Shown in pieces: positions 45,200 through 56,061 of a stretch of 64,000 nt of DNA (positions within the stretch are counted from its first letter, which is position 1; every line of letters starts with the position of its first letter). The translations under genes were made by a program, and so were the position numbers. The stretch covers positions 1-64,000 of the forward strand of contig NJFT01000021.1 of assembly GCA_002221725.1 (NCBI GenBank), in the 5' to 3' direction. Source of the stretch: Scedosporium boydii (lineage: Eukaryota; Ascomycota; Sordariomycetes; Microascales; Microascaceae). The notes beneath the pieces were generated by a model that was given only the letters and a program-made list of their open reading frames with translations, ran no database searches and was not told the origin of the DNA.

Positions 45200-47437
45200 C
45201 TAGAACAGACGACCTGAAGACCCTGCCACAACTGGTGCCCATGATGATGGGACAAGACATCTCATTCGAGGGTTGGCGGCCTTGACAGCCTTGTTTTCCT
45301 GAATAATACTTCGGGACGTGCGTGAGAATGTAGGGGTGAGAAGCAATGGTAACAGTCGAAACAACTGTGAGACACCTGAAGGAACAATCAGGCTAGACCA
45401 AGACGAGACGAATATGAGGATGGCGAGAATTCCCATAGTGACCACCGAAAGGGTGATCGACCGAAGTAGGGAACTACTCTTTTCCTGGGCCGGTATTATT
45501 GCGCTCGCCGCAACAACAGCAGATGCCTTGCGCAGACGGTCTCGGGAGTCGACCCTTTCTGATATGTAAATATCCTGCACGTCATTCGGAGATTCGAGTG
45601 TGGGTGCGGAAGAGGAAGCTGCGATCTTGGCAGAATCCGCAGCCCGAACAGGTATGGAAAGGAGGTCGGACGTCAGTTCTAGACGGCAACTGTCTTCACT
45701 GGTTTCCAGGGCCGTTGGCCAATGGGTAAGATGCTGCACGCCGGCGGTTATGTCACACTCATCTAGGTAGGTACCAGAGTCAAGTGGATCACCCAGAATA
45801 GAGTGGGCCGGGTTGGAGACATCTGCTGCTGAGCAGTAGTTGACGCCTGCGTTGGTTCCCGTTGTGGCCGCCCCTCTCGATGATCGGACCAGGTGAATGG
45901 GGGCCATGTCATCAGGCTGGGCATGAGGTGCGGGTTGTTGATGGTAGAGGTCGGTATCCAAAGCTCGCTCCGTGAGAGTTAAGGGGCCAACTTGGCTGCC
46001 ATATGTCTCACGCAAAATCTGGACAACGTTCGCCTGGGGAGGTGTAGGGGGGCATTGTGCGTCGGGAATATTGGCCGAAGTTCCTCCTGAAACCAGAGAT
46101 GAAGTCGACCATGATGCGTCTCTCAGGACCCATGAGCGGACACGAGTGGTGACCTGATCCCCATCGCGATCAATATAACGATCGCTCGAACGAGGAACCA
46201 AGCTAGGTGGTGGTTGGGTACTGAGGGCGTCGGATGTTTCGCCTTCAGTCTGTTGGAATTCTAGCGGGGAAGTCTGAGGGAAATTAGTAGCGAATACAGG
46301 TTCGACATCTGACACGCTCGACCTGGGGGAGTAGAGATCGAAGTCCGTGTAGTAATGAGGAGTGTCGTTCTTGTCGAGGTATGGGAGCGTCGGTGAAGGC
46401 AGTGTCGTCTTCGCCGCTAGCTCGCTGGGATCTTCCAATGGGACCGCGGTAAGCGATGGCTGCGAGCCAGTGAATGGAATGAACGCCTCGGGGTCGGGGA
46501 GAACATCAAAGCTGTCCAGAACAGCTGGATCAAGGAGAGGATCGCCAAACGAAGCAAACTCATTCCAGGCGGGATCGAAGACGTCGATTGGCGTGGAAGA
46601 GTCGGCGCTGGGGCTGACACTTGGCGGCGGAACCGAAGGAGGGAGCGGGGAAGGTGAGGCTACCGAAACCAAGGTTTCAGGCCTAGAGATGATGTGTGAA
46701 GCTTCGGGGACAGTAGTATTGTTCCCCGCCCTTAATTTCTTGGTTTGCCTCAGGGACGATGATGTTGGCCGAAGACTGACACCACCCGCACTTCGGTGGC
46801 TCGGATCGCAGCGAACCTTCTTCCGCCTGCACGAGTCGCACGCCTTGATGATGCGCATCAAATGCGCGTGATCACGTTGCTCCTTGGTCTTACACCCGCG
46901 CGGTGCACTGTTCGTGACATCCCGGCCGTCCCTGGTAAGAATTTTCATCCCAGGAAGATGGGAGAAGTCACCGAGTTGATGCTGAGAAGACGCCGGGCTC
47001 CGGTGAGTTGTTGACTGCGGATGCCTGCGAGAGGAGGTCTGGGATGTTGTGGAAATCAAGGATGGGGAGGTGTTAGAGGCGCTAGTTGAGCAGATAGTCG
47101 GGCCCCAGGACCAAGTGGGCGCAATCGGCGAGGCTGTGAAGCTCGAGCCGTACCCAGAATCCTGAAGACTGCTGGGAGAGCTCGCAGAGGATGGCAGCGG
47201 GCAGTCAGGAACCTGATAGAACTTGATGCTCTGGCCAGTGCACCTATAGTTCTCCAAGAAGTCCACGGATACGGCGGCTCGCTTCTCCTGCATGGATGCG
47301 GGACAAGGCAGATAGGCATCCATCAGGCTGTCCAGTTCGGGAGTACCTAGGCTGGGGTGGAATTGCAGCGGGCACCCGAGGGCTGTCTGGAAGACGTAGA
47401 AGCCTTGAGGGCTAGGAGATTGACCGAAGTGAGCCAT
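45200..47437 (-). CDS. Putative DNA-binding protein with Cys-basic motif and C-terminal membrane segment
   Basis: Intronless frame of 745 residues. A conserved-looking core lies near residues 160-215: HLPGMKILTRDGRDVTN, KTKEQRDHAHLMRIIK, ACDSCRRKKVRCDPSHR. The last resembles the first half of a Zn2Cys6 cluster (C-x2-C-x6-C followed by basic residues) but the other three cysteines are missing, so it is not a canonical binuclear cluster. The rest is Ser/Pro-rich and disordered with acidic stretches. Near residues 661-685 a hydrophobic helix (ITLSVVTMGILAILIFV) is followed by a basic tail. This layout would suit a membrane-anchored regulator released by cleavage, but that is inference. I do not recognise a characterised orthologue. 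Confidence 0.75.
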   Translation of the reverse strand: MAHFGQSPSPQGFYVFQTALGCPLQFHPSLGTPELDSLMDAYLPCPASMQEKRAAVSVDFLENYRCTGQSIKFYQVPDCPLPSSASSPSSLQDSGYGSSFTASPIAPTWSWGPTICSTSASNTSPSLISTTSQTSSRRHPQSTTHRSPASSQHQLGDFSHLPGMKILTRDGRDVTNSAPRGCKTKEQRDHAHLMRIIKACDSCRRKKVRCDPSHRSAGGVSLRPTSSSLRQTKKLRAGNNTTVPEASHIISRPETLVSVASPSPLPPSVPPPSVSPSADSSTPIDVFDPAWNEFASFGDPLLDPAVLDSFDVLPDPEAFIPFTGSQPSLTAVPLEDPSELAAKTTLPSPTLPYLDKNDTPHYYTDFDLYSPRSSVSDVEPVFATNFPQTSPLEFQQTEGETSDALSTQPPPSLVPRSSDRYIDRDGDQVTTRVRSWVLRDASWSTSSLVSGGTSANIPDAQCPPTPPQANVVQILRETYGSQVGPLTLTERALDTDLYHQQPAPHAQPDDMAPIHLVRSSRGAATTGTNAGVNYCSAADVSNPAHSILGDPLDSGTYLDECDITAGVQHLTHWPTALETSEDSCRLELTSDLLSIPVRAADSAKIAASSSAPTLESPNDVQDIYISERVDSRDRLRKASAVVAASAIIPAQEKSSSLLRSITLSVVTMGILAILIFVSSWSSLIVPSGVSQLFRLLPLLLTPTFSRTSRSIIQENKAVKAANPRMRCLVPSSWAPVVAGSSGRLF

Positions 47438-49944
47438 GCTAAGCAGGGGTGTTGGAAATTCAAGGCCTAAGAAACATGGTAAGAGTGAGATAGATCTGAT
47501 GGGCCATTGATCTATATCGGCATACCTAGATACGAAGTGAAGGGATGAGGTAGATCGGCTGCTGCCACTGAATGTTTAATGGACTCGCGGGAGTTGCGGA
47601 AGGGGGGCCGTGAAAAATAAATTTTAAAGATGATGGAGGATCAAAGGTTGTCGATTCCCTTTCACAGAAGACGCAAAATGGAGCGGGTCCGTGACTGGAT
47701 ATGGAAGACTTTGGCTAAGAGCAATGCTCTCTGAGTAGGGCATATATGATGCCGGCGGAATGATACACGCAAAGAACTTCCCAAAAATGAAGATGGGGAG
47801 AGTCGTTTCGAGGGAGGACGGATCAGAGAAAAGGTTGGTGGATTATGACCAACGGGATGACGGACGATGCCTGGTATTTCAGTGCTTTCGATGTCCAGCC
47901 TGTTCTTGATCGATTACACGAGATCCCCTGGAACTTGGGGAGGGCTTGCAGCGCTTGGCATGGCTGAGCACAAGTGCGGGACGATGAACCACGCTAATCC
48001 ATTTCCGGCTCGCCGAGATTGAGTGCATCCTATTGGGCCGCGCCTTTTTCGACTTTATCCTGTTACTGGCCAGAGCTTTTTTCTCGCCGGGTGACTCAAT
48101 GCTGCATCAGATCTGGTTCAAGAAGGACGAATGTCGTAAAACTGCGAAGTCGTATACAAAGTACCTGTCAAGGTCTGAAGTACTCCTCAATCGGTCTTCA
48201 TCGAAGTTTGGGATGGGACAAGCGTTTCCCTGGCACCCCCATGCAGGTCTACGACGAAGAGATGAGAATGCGGGGACAAATTAGGTACAAAATCGTTTAA
48301 TAGAATCCGTTGATACCTACAAGAAGCCTTGAATTGCTGGCGATTTGGAGGTGAGGCGATGCGAGACTTGAACAAGGTGTCCCCTGTTATGAGCTGACAT
48401 TCTACGAAGTAAACTAATGTAATCCATGAAGTACAAAGTATTTCATGTAATCCTACTTCATACTCCTGAGACAATAGCGCATGCTTTGAAGGTGTAATGC
48501 GAACAAAGTACCCTAAACTCCTAGATTCAGTCTGGGGGTACCTTCGTATACTCTTACCTGCTACGCAAGTAATCTAGTATTACCCATCAGATCCTTTTCT
48601 GGGCCAATAAAGTGAAGAGGTGCAGATGATCAATTTGATCCAACCTCATCACTCCCTCCCAGTGTGTGGCTGGTTTGTGGGAGTGAGGCTTTACTCCTAA
48701 CCTAAAATGTATTGGCCCAAGGTGGCAGTGCTGTTGTTTTCATCGATCCATTCCCTCTGGGCAATGCTGGAGCAATTGCATTGGATGGTGTCAAGCAACT
48801 TTTTAAAACCAAACCAAATTCCACAGTTAGGACGAGAAGCATCGCTCTCCAGCTCTTAGCATATTAATTGACCATGTGTCTTGTTCAATCCGTGATCACT
48901 CCTTCTTACGTGAATGCACTGGCGCGCGCCACGGCTACTGCGACGTTGGATTCCCAGTTCGCCTGGTGGCGGGGACTACTAACAAGTGACACGACAGATG
49001 ACAGATGATCCAACAAACACGCTTGTCGAGAACTTCAACAACATCGAAACTTTTCTCACCATCATAACTTCTTGCCATTGGTGCTTTGAAGAAGGTGAGG
49101 ACCTGCCAAGGGCAGACCCGTAAGGTCCTTCGCTGATACGTTTAGAAGTACCCCTTTTCGCTACTCGTTAATTCTATACTAATCTTAATCCCATGGCCTT
49201 TAAAGACAACATCTGCCTCTCCAATGTGACTAACAGTCCGGGCCTAGGTTCTCCATTGGCCCCTACCAGAGGAAGCTACCAAGTTGCAAGCCTGTTCACG
49301 TGTACTCCGAGTCATATCTTGTTCCTCATACCCTTCCCTATGGACTTCCAACCTCGAATGTTTATGCGCGGCTTCGCAACTGTGCCGATCGACTGACCTG
49401 AAAATTGGGTAGGCTACAGACGTGCGGAATAAAACGACTCCGAGTTAGGTCGCGCGGCTATTCCCGACTCTCAATCTCAGTGAAAGCTAAGAGTTCACAA
49501 GTGCTGCTTGTGGGGGCCTGTAGAACCGGAAAGGTAAGGTGTTGACAGCCCGGGGATCGGTGCCGTCCACAATTGGAGACTGAATTTTAGGATGATTTGG
49601 CTCCGAGCGTAGGATATTAGTGAGACTAATCATCAGACTATCGAGTCTAGTATGTATGAAGAAGCTATCTCAGAGAACATGGATGCTGAGCTATGCCGGA
49701 AGCCGAATGTCTGCCGCCAATCGAGTCTCTTATGATTTGCTACCTCCCTTGGCCTGTTGATAATGGAACCAATCAGGCAGACAAGGTAGCGTATCGAAGA
49801 GAAGCCGAGGATAAGAGAAGGAACTCTCGTGCTCGGACTGAGGACTGCGCCGATCCGTGAAATTATTCCGAACTTTGGTCAAGACGCCCCAAGGACCGGA
49901 TTGTCTCCTGCTAGGATAAGTAACACATAACGGTACAGGCGTCG
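47438..49944. other. Intergenic (2.5 kb), no supported gene
   Basis: No frame with domain features. It includes the upstream region of the putative regulator at 47437 and one TACGAAGTA motif at 48403-48411. Confidence 0.45.
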
Positions 49945-51492
49945 TCACGTTTCTTGCGTTGGTCGTCCCTGGTCTAGAAGGTCGTGTGCCTCGCGGCTCC
50001 ACGGCCCGCCTTTGGGACCAAGCCGATCACTTCTTATCAAATTCGAGCTTTCGGTGGGGCCACTCGAGAGGGGATTTCTTTCCAACCCACCGATTCCGGG
50101 TTGCACGGCCCCTGTACAGCTCAATTTTGGTGAGGCCTTCTGAAAGTCGAGTTGCTCTGATCGGGACGGTTGATTGCGGCTCTGGATGTCCGCTCTAGAC
50201 GGGGCCTGCTCGTCGTGCGTATCCTTATTTGGGACGCTAGATACAGGATCTTCCGCGGTTGCGATAGGGCGTTGCGTTACGGCTTGCGAGCGTTTTTTAT
50301 GCATCGCCACCTTAGACACGGGGGCTTTGGAAATTAGAAGTCCGCGCTTCTGGAAGGACCCAAGCCGCAGCTCTGCCGTCGGCGCCTTTGAAGGGCCGGA
50401 GCGGACAGTCGATATCGTTTGACGGTCGCTGTGGGCGATCCCCAGTCCTGGAGTACGTCTCGGTTGATTCCCCCTCCAGCCGGCCTTGGCTGGAATTGTT
50501 CTGCCTACATGATTCGCTCCTGATCCCCCAGCCGGCTCGGATGGGAGAATTTCGCCTCTCGGGGGGGTGCCACTGTGGACGCAATCCGGCGCTACCGACA
50601 TTACCTGGTCACTGTGTTGTAGGCCCACTGGTTCCTGTCGTACAGGCTCTTTTTCGTTCTCGCACTTCTTGGCGCCGCGCCCATCCGTTCGGGAAGATTT
50701 CAAAGATGACATTGGAGCTTCGCTTGGCACCGAACCGAACCCTTTAGAATGAAGATCTGTCGATGACGGCGCGGCCAGTGATCTGAGTTCCGCTGGTCGA
50801 ACCTGGACCATACTCGAAGACGACTCTCCAGACGGCCCCTGGTGTACCAAGACAACAGAACTGCTCGGCTGACTTGAGAGGTTAAGCGGGGCGCCAAATA
50901 GGCTTGTGGCGTAAGAGCTCTTTCGGAGTTGGGCAGAATTGAGTCTCAACCGCTTGTGGGGAGGGGTTTCAGGGTCTCGAATAGGCTCTCGCTGGAGAGC
51001 TTGGCGTTTCTCGAAGGGAGAAATGGCCGAGATAACAGCCCGCCCAAGTTGCCGACCGGGGGTAGACAGGATTTTCTGCAGAGAGGAGCCCCTGGATCGT
51101 GAGAGAGGCGTCGAATCATGAGCTGGATCGTTCTCAAAGACTAGCGTATGCGCTTCGGGGGCCTGCACCACAGGTCTCGTCCGCTTCGCAAATATCTCAG
51201 AGAGATCTTGCTCCTTTTTCCCCATTAATTCAGAGACCTGAACAATAACACCTCCTCTGTCCAATTGCATCTCATCTCCATCGTAAATGGCATCGGCCCC
51301 ACGCCAATGGGTATCGCCGATGAAGTTTCCATCTTGGTCGTACACCATGACGCGCTGATTAAATGTGTGAAATGTGAGGCGACCATCCTGCCACCGTTTC
51401 CGTTTTCGCTTGAGGTCATGGGTAAAAAGGCATCTGAAATCAAGTACTGTGGCAGTCTTGGGCGTCCCCGGGCCTGGGGTAGCCGGAGTCAT
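49945..51492 (-). CDS. ZGRF1/Dbl2/Mte1-like protein (DUF2439 N-terminal domain)
   Basis: Single-exon frame of 515 residues. Residues about 15-90 (TVLDFRCLFTHDLKRKRKRW, DGRLTFHTFNQRVMVYDQDG, then GGVIVQVSE) match the ZGRF1-like N-terminal domain as I know it from fission yeast Dbl2 and budding yeast Mte1, which bind the Mph1/FANCM-type helicase and D-loops in recombination repair. The remainder is disordered, Ser/Arg/Pro-rich, and near the C-terminus has GPWSREAHDLL, a motif I associate with the same family. The helicase part of animal ZGRF1 is absent, as in fungi. A short 3' exon downstream cannot be excluded. Confidence 0.75.
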   Translation of the reverse strand: MTPATPGPGTPKTATVLDFRCLFTHDLKRKRKRWQDGRLTFHTFNQRVMVYDQDGNFIGDTHWRGADAIYDGDEMQLDRGGVIVQVSELMGKKEQDLSEIFAKRTRPVVQAPEAHTLVFENDPAHDSTPLSRSRGSSLQKILSTPGRQLGRAVISAISPFEKRQALQREPIRDPETPPHKRLRLNSAQLRKSSYATSLFGAPLNLSSQPSSSVVLVHQGPSGESSSSMVQVRPAELRSLAAPSSTDLHSKGFGSVPSEAPMSSLKSSRTDGRGAKKCENEKEPVRQEPVGLQHSDQVMSVAPDCVHSGTPPRGEILPSEPAGGSGANHVGRTIPAKAGWRGNQPRRTPGLGIAHSDRQTISTVRSGPSKAPTAELRLGSFQKRGLLISKAPVSKVAMHKKRSQAVTQRPIATAEDPVSSVPNKDTHDEQAPSRADIQSRNQPSRSEQLDFQKASPKLSCTGAVQPGIGGLERNPLSSGPTESSNLIRSDRLGPKGGPWSREAHDLLDQGRPTQET

Positions 51493-52620
51493 TTGAAGGG
51501 TCGCAGCCGCATGACCTTAGTGGCAAGAAGATTAGACGAGTTTAGCGGGAGATTTGGAAGTAGATAGAGATTGTGGGAGGAAGCCGTTGTAATGCGTGGT
51601 CTTTGCAAGTTACTCGAGAGCATCATGACGAAGGGGACGTATCATCGATGCAAATGAGATGTTTGGGGAAAAAGAAGCGCGTCTTCAAGAGTGGTGCAAT
51701 GTGGGGCACACGGTCCCATCGCAAGAAGCAAGAGGCAATTAACGAGACAGTCTGAACGCCAAACCACGTGATCTGCACTGCTCGAGCGTTGGCTGTGAAG
51801 GCAGCACACAGCTGCAGTCATTTTCAGGCCGTTGGGGCCACGTTCGAAGCACTGATTAGTTTACTTTGTAATACAAAGCAGTTTCGCTCAGTACTCTACT
51901 AAATTAGTTAGTTTAGATCTTGCTCATGACGTCAATGGATCTCGCTCGACATTAATGACTACGAAGTACGCCAGTTGGTTAACTTTGCTGGTGAGTTATT
52001 TGACACTTGACAGCACGGTCTATCTGTCTGCTACGTACACAGGTAGTGTACATCACTGTTCTGAGGTAGTGCTAGTACTTCTGTTGGTGTGAATGTTGGG
52101 CAGTGGCGCCACTATTATTACGAAGTACTTGTTTCAAGTCTAGACAGAGGGTCAAAAAGACACCAACAAATGAGCCTTGCTGGGTTTGGGAGGGGCGAGC
52201 CAGGCTCAATATGAGTTTACTTCCGCTTTCCTTCGTCCTTGAACTCGTTCGAGGTGACGTCCAATTCCAATGCTGCATGCAATCAATTCAAATTGACAGC
52301 CACCTTGCTTCTTAGATCCCGCCCATCTTCCCTCCTGTTGATGGACCATCTCCCTCCTGTGCCTCTTCTGCAGTTGCTCCAAGCTCCAGGGCAAGACCCG
52401 AGTTACCGGTGCATTATAAATAGTCCCGCCGTTGCAGTGCCGGATTCCTTCTTCTCATCATTCCCTCATTTGATTTAATCCTTTTCCAGTCCACACTCGA
52501 ATTTGAGGAGCCAGGGGGGAAAAAAAGTGCATTGCTCAGTTTCTGTCGAGCACTTCAATACAGGTTTTGCTTCGAATCTTTCTCTTCGGAGCCAAGCGGC
52601 TTCTTCCTGCCTCCATCACA
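51493..52620. other. Intergenic between divergent genes
   Basis: It holds the upstream regions of the ZGRF1-like and BAR-SH3 genes. TACGAAGTA occurs at 51960-51968 and 52119-52127. No supported gene. Confidence 0.5.
52415..52422 (+). promoter_or_regulatory. TATA box of the BAR-SH3 gene
   Basis: TATAAATA, about 200 bp before the ATG at 52621, followed by a pyrimidine-rich stretch. Confidence 0.5.
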
Positions 52621-54197
52621 ATGAATTCCATGACAAGAACATTTGGAAAATTCATGCATCGGAGCCCTGGCGATAACGCCCGCGTTTCTGTTTTGCTCAA
52701 GGACTACGAGGACGTCGACAAGCTCCTAGCCAAGGTACGCGCGTACAACTCCCCATCACATAACTTACTTCGGAGACGGGACACGCCGGCTCATGCTTTT
52801 AGAATTACGCTAATGCTTCCATCTCCTACCTATCTTGGAATAGTTGGTCGAAGAGGCAAGATCTCTCCGAGATGCTTGGCATGGAATGGTCATGACCCAA
52901 TTGGGGGCAGCATCCGAATATGTCACTCTCTACGATCCAATTGTCGGGGCGTCAGACGGCCACGGTCGCCGCGCCGAGCCTACACCAGAGCCGCTGCTGA
53001 TTCGATCGTTCAATCTACGACAAGCGTATGCGGATATCAAAGATGATATGGTAGCAGAGTTGTCGGCATTCGAGGCCGGAGTTGTCAAGCCCGGAAGCGA
53101 CGCCCGTGATGCTATACAACCGATCCGCCGGACGATCAAGAAGCGGGAAAATAAACGGCTAGAGTATGAGAAGCAACAAGAGAGGGTCAAAAAGCTGCAG
53201 CGCAAGCCCGGAAAGTCGGCCAAGGAAGATGCCCTAATGCATAAGGCTGAAGAGGACCTCGATCGTTTTTCAGAGGTACGACGCCCCGTGCGAGGTGTGG
53301 CATGTTAATCGATGCAAGGCTAATCCCAAGATGCACCATCCACAGGAGTTTACCATCGTTGACACCCATCTCAGGGAGTCTCTTCCGCCAGTTATAGAAG
53401 CCTCGTTTAGGATTGTACCTCCTCTCCTGGCCACCATAATCTCCATACAGAATCGTCTACTTGGTCTGGCCTACACCGCAATACATCACTACTGCTTAGA
53501 AAACAACTTCCAGTCCCCATCACCGCCGATGGATATTGTCATATCTGACTGGGAAACGGGATTTCGGCCTATCCAAAAGGAAATTGAATCCCTTGCAATA
53601 ATCAGAAGTGGTCGTGTGATCCTGCAGCCCATGAAGGTCGGAGACGAGCGAAGCAGAAACGCCCCAGTATCCGCAACGAAAGCAGACACAAGGAACGGCG
53701 TTACTCGTTCCGCACCAGGAGCTATACCGGCCAGCGGGACGCCACGGCCGAGGCTAATCCCCCACTCGCCTTCAGGGTATCATGGCCCTCCCCGTCAACG
53801 CAGCCCAGCCCCGACCAGCACAGTCGTTGGGTCCGGCGTGGCTACAGATTTCACTGTCGCAACGGGATTGAGCGATTCCTCTGCCGTTAGTTCGCCGGGG
53901 CCGAGAGCTGCCGCTGACTACTTTGGGCATGCTACGGCACGTACGTCTTCCACGATTGCGAATGTCGCGGCCAGAAAAAAGCCTCCGCCTCCCCCTCCGC
54001 CCAAGAAGGTTACCTTAGTAGAAGAGTTCGTCGTTGCCTTGTACGACTTCTCCGGGCAAGGTTCCGGCGATTTGTCATTCCGTGAAGGTGACTTGATTAA
54101 GGTCATCAAGAAGACAAAGACAGACCAGGACTGGTGGGTTGGGGAACTAGGAGGAGTCCGGGGGAGCTTTCCAGCAAACTATTGCAGGCCTACGTAG
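52621..54197 (+). CDS. BAR domain and SH3 domain protein
   Basis: Three exons, 52621-52734, 52844-53275 and 53346-54197, total 1398 nt (465 residues), with clean GT..AG introns of 109 and 70 nt. Residues about 15-240 are a helical BAR region (LVEEARSLRDAWHGMVMTQL, KKRENKRLEYEKQQERVKKL, ending near DWETGFRPIQKEIESL). A Pro/Ser-rich linker and a poly-proline run follow near 395-402. An SH3 domain fills residues 408-465 (ALYDF, GDLSFREGDLI, DWWVGEL, GSFPANY). Such proteins (Rvs167/Hob1 type) bind curved membrane and actin-patch partners in endocytosis. The N-terminus differs from classic Rvs167, so it is probably a paralogue. Confidence 0.85.
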
Positions 54198-54878
54198 CTG
54201 GAAATTTCATATAGGCCTTTTTTTTTTTTGGCCGTGCGTGTAGAGTTTAAACCCCATTATGGACGATGAACTCGACTCCGAGGAAACCCTTGGCATGATG
54301 TAGCTACTAATCAGGTACCTCGGTTGTTTATCGTGGCCGGAGAATGATGTTGAGTCAAGATGCCCGTGAAGCCTAGACCCAAATGAGTTGACCCATGAAC
54401 ATGTTTCTGGGTTTGCATGTTCATTCTGATTCATGCATGCTCCATCAATCCTCTCCCTCCCATCGATCACGAAGAAATGAAGACAGCCCCCCGCATTCAA
54501 CGCACTCCAATATGGGAGGTAGATATTCCTTACACTACATCCCCAAATGCAGGCAAACGTCAGGTATTGTAGGGCGTGTGAGAAGAATCAAACGAGCAAG
54601 CACGAGGAGACACAAGTCATATACAATCGTTGTCTATTTCATGAGTACGTTATAAATCTACACGTATGGCCTGTAATGCATTGGCTATAATATCAGTTCC
54701 CGGAGAGTGTTTGTGTGTGGCCAATCGTCGAAAAAGGAAGAAGGGTTTTAAGACAAGGAACCGAATAAATAAAAAAGGGAAAAAAGACGAGGACACAACC
54801 CATCTTCACCACAAACTGCATTTTGCTATCCCATAGGTTACAGCCAAATGCCGACCAGTCTTTGAAGGCCGCGAGACG
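54198..54878. other. Intergenic between convergent genes
   Basis: Starts with a T-run (near 54220). No gene seen. Confidence 0.5.
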
Positions 54879-56061
54879 CTAGCAGGCCGGAGAAGCCATA
54901 TATGACCCCGGTGCCGACCGTATTCGCTCTTCGGAGGCCATCGCACGAGAGCAGTCTGCATCCCGACTTGTACCTCCGACTGCACGCGGATCCCGTCCTT
55001 TATCAAGGTATGAGCCATCCGTTGCCTCTAGATCCATGGGTGTAACGGGGCCAGGACTTCCCAGGGGTCTTAGGCGAGGGGAGAGTGGGTTTGTGGCAGG
55101 TGCGCCGGCCGGCAATCCGGGAACAGAAAAGCCTGGGAGCTTTAGAGTTGAGTTCTCGCCGCTTCCCAACACTTTCCTCGCCGCTAAGGTGGCCTGAGCA
55201 ATCATGTCGCGCTGGTACTGCTGAAGCTTCCTTTTTACATCTCCCTCGTCCCGCACTCTCGGCGACTCGCTAGCTGAGCTAAGTGTGGGGACTTGGGACA
55301 CGGACTTGGTGGCAATCCCGGATGTGATGGGGACAGCAGGTCCGTGGTGGTGACGCATTCTATTTTCGTAGTTTGACGGGTAATATTTTCCCATAGGTAA
55401 CGAGCTGCCGTGGATGCCGCTCGGGACGCAAGAGGTAACTAAAGAGCTAGTTGGCGGTGCTGTGCCATGCTTAGGGGCATCGCCGGTCAGCACGAAGGTC
55501 GGATTTCCAGAAGCCTGGGTCCCTTGCCCCTGGTTCTCAGGAGACGGAGATCTAGGTTGGGACTTGTGGGGATGAAAGGGATGTGGGCGGTGAAGACGCG
55601 AGGCTGGGTCTTCGTGAAAGGGAAAATATCCGCTATGTTAGACGCGTTAGTCTTTGAGCTGTATGGTTGGGGTCGCCAGACAGGGAAGTGATTTACCCAG
55701 GAACATCCCCCCTTGCTGAGAGAGGAGCAGGCGGTGTGGCTGCGATCGTGCGGCGCCCTTTGGAGGAAAGAATTGGCAGCCCGAAAGACACTTGACCCGC
55801 ATCATCGGATCTGGGAGGCTGTGACGTTCCACTGGCAGTGAGGCTGCGAGAACTGCTGCTTTGCCTAGGTCTATCCTCTCGGCCAGGGGTGTCCGCCCCA
55901 GAGAGGACAAATGGTTCGGGGTGGTCCCCGTCTTGGTCACCGATATCCAGGTCCGGGGAGCTGGATGATGTGCGTGAACCGTCGAAGAGTTTCAAAAGTG
56001 GACGATGGGGCCCGGCTACACGAGGGGTCGAGATGTCGTGGGATCGCGGGTAGTTAGACAT
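54879..56061 (-). CDS. Unrecognised, conserved-looking fungal protein, 372 aa
   Basis: Two exons, 56061-55697 and 55632-54879, total 1119 nt. The 64-nt intron (GTAAAT..CATAG) has two CTAAC-type branch sites. The splice yields GYFPFHEDPASRLHRPHPFH, followed by GKYYPSNYENRM and the helical stretch GDVKRKLQQYQRDMIAQATL; these ordered islands sit in an otherwise Ser/Pro-rich, disordered protein. I recall such islands in uncharacterised proteins of filamentous ascomycetes but cannot assign a function. No signal peptide or membrane helix. Confidence 0.7.
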
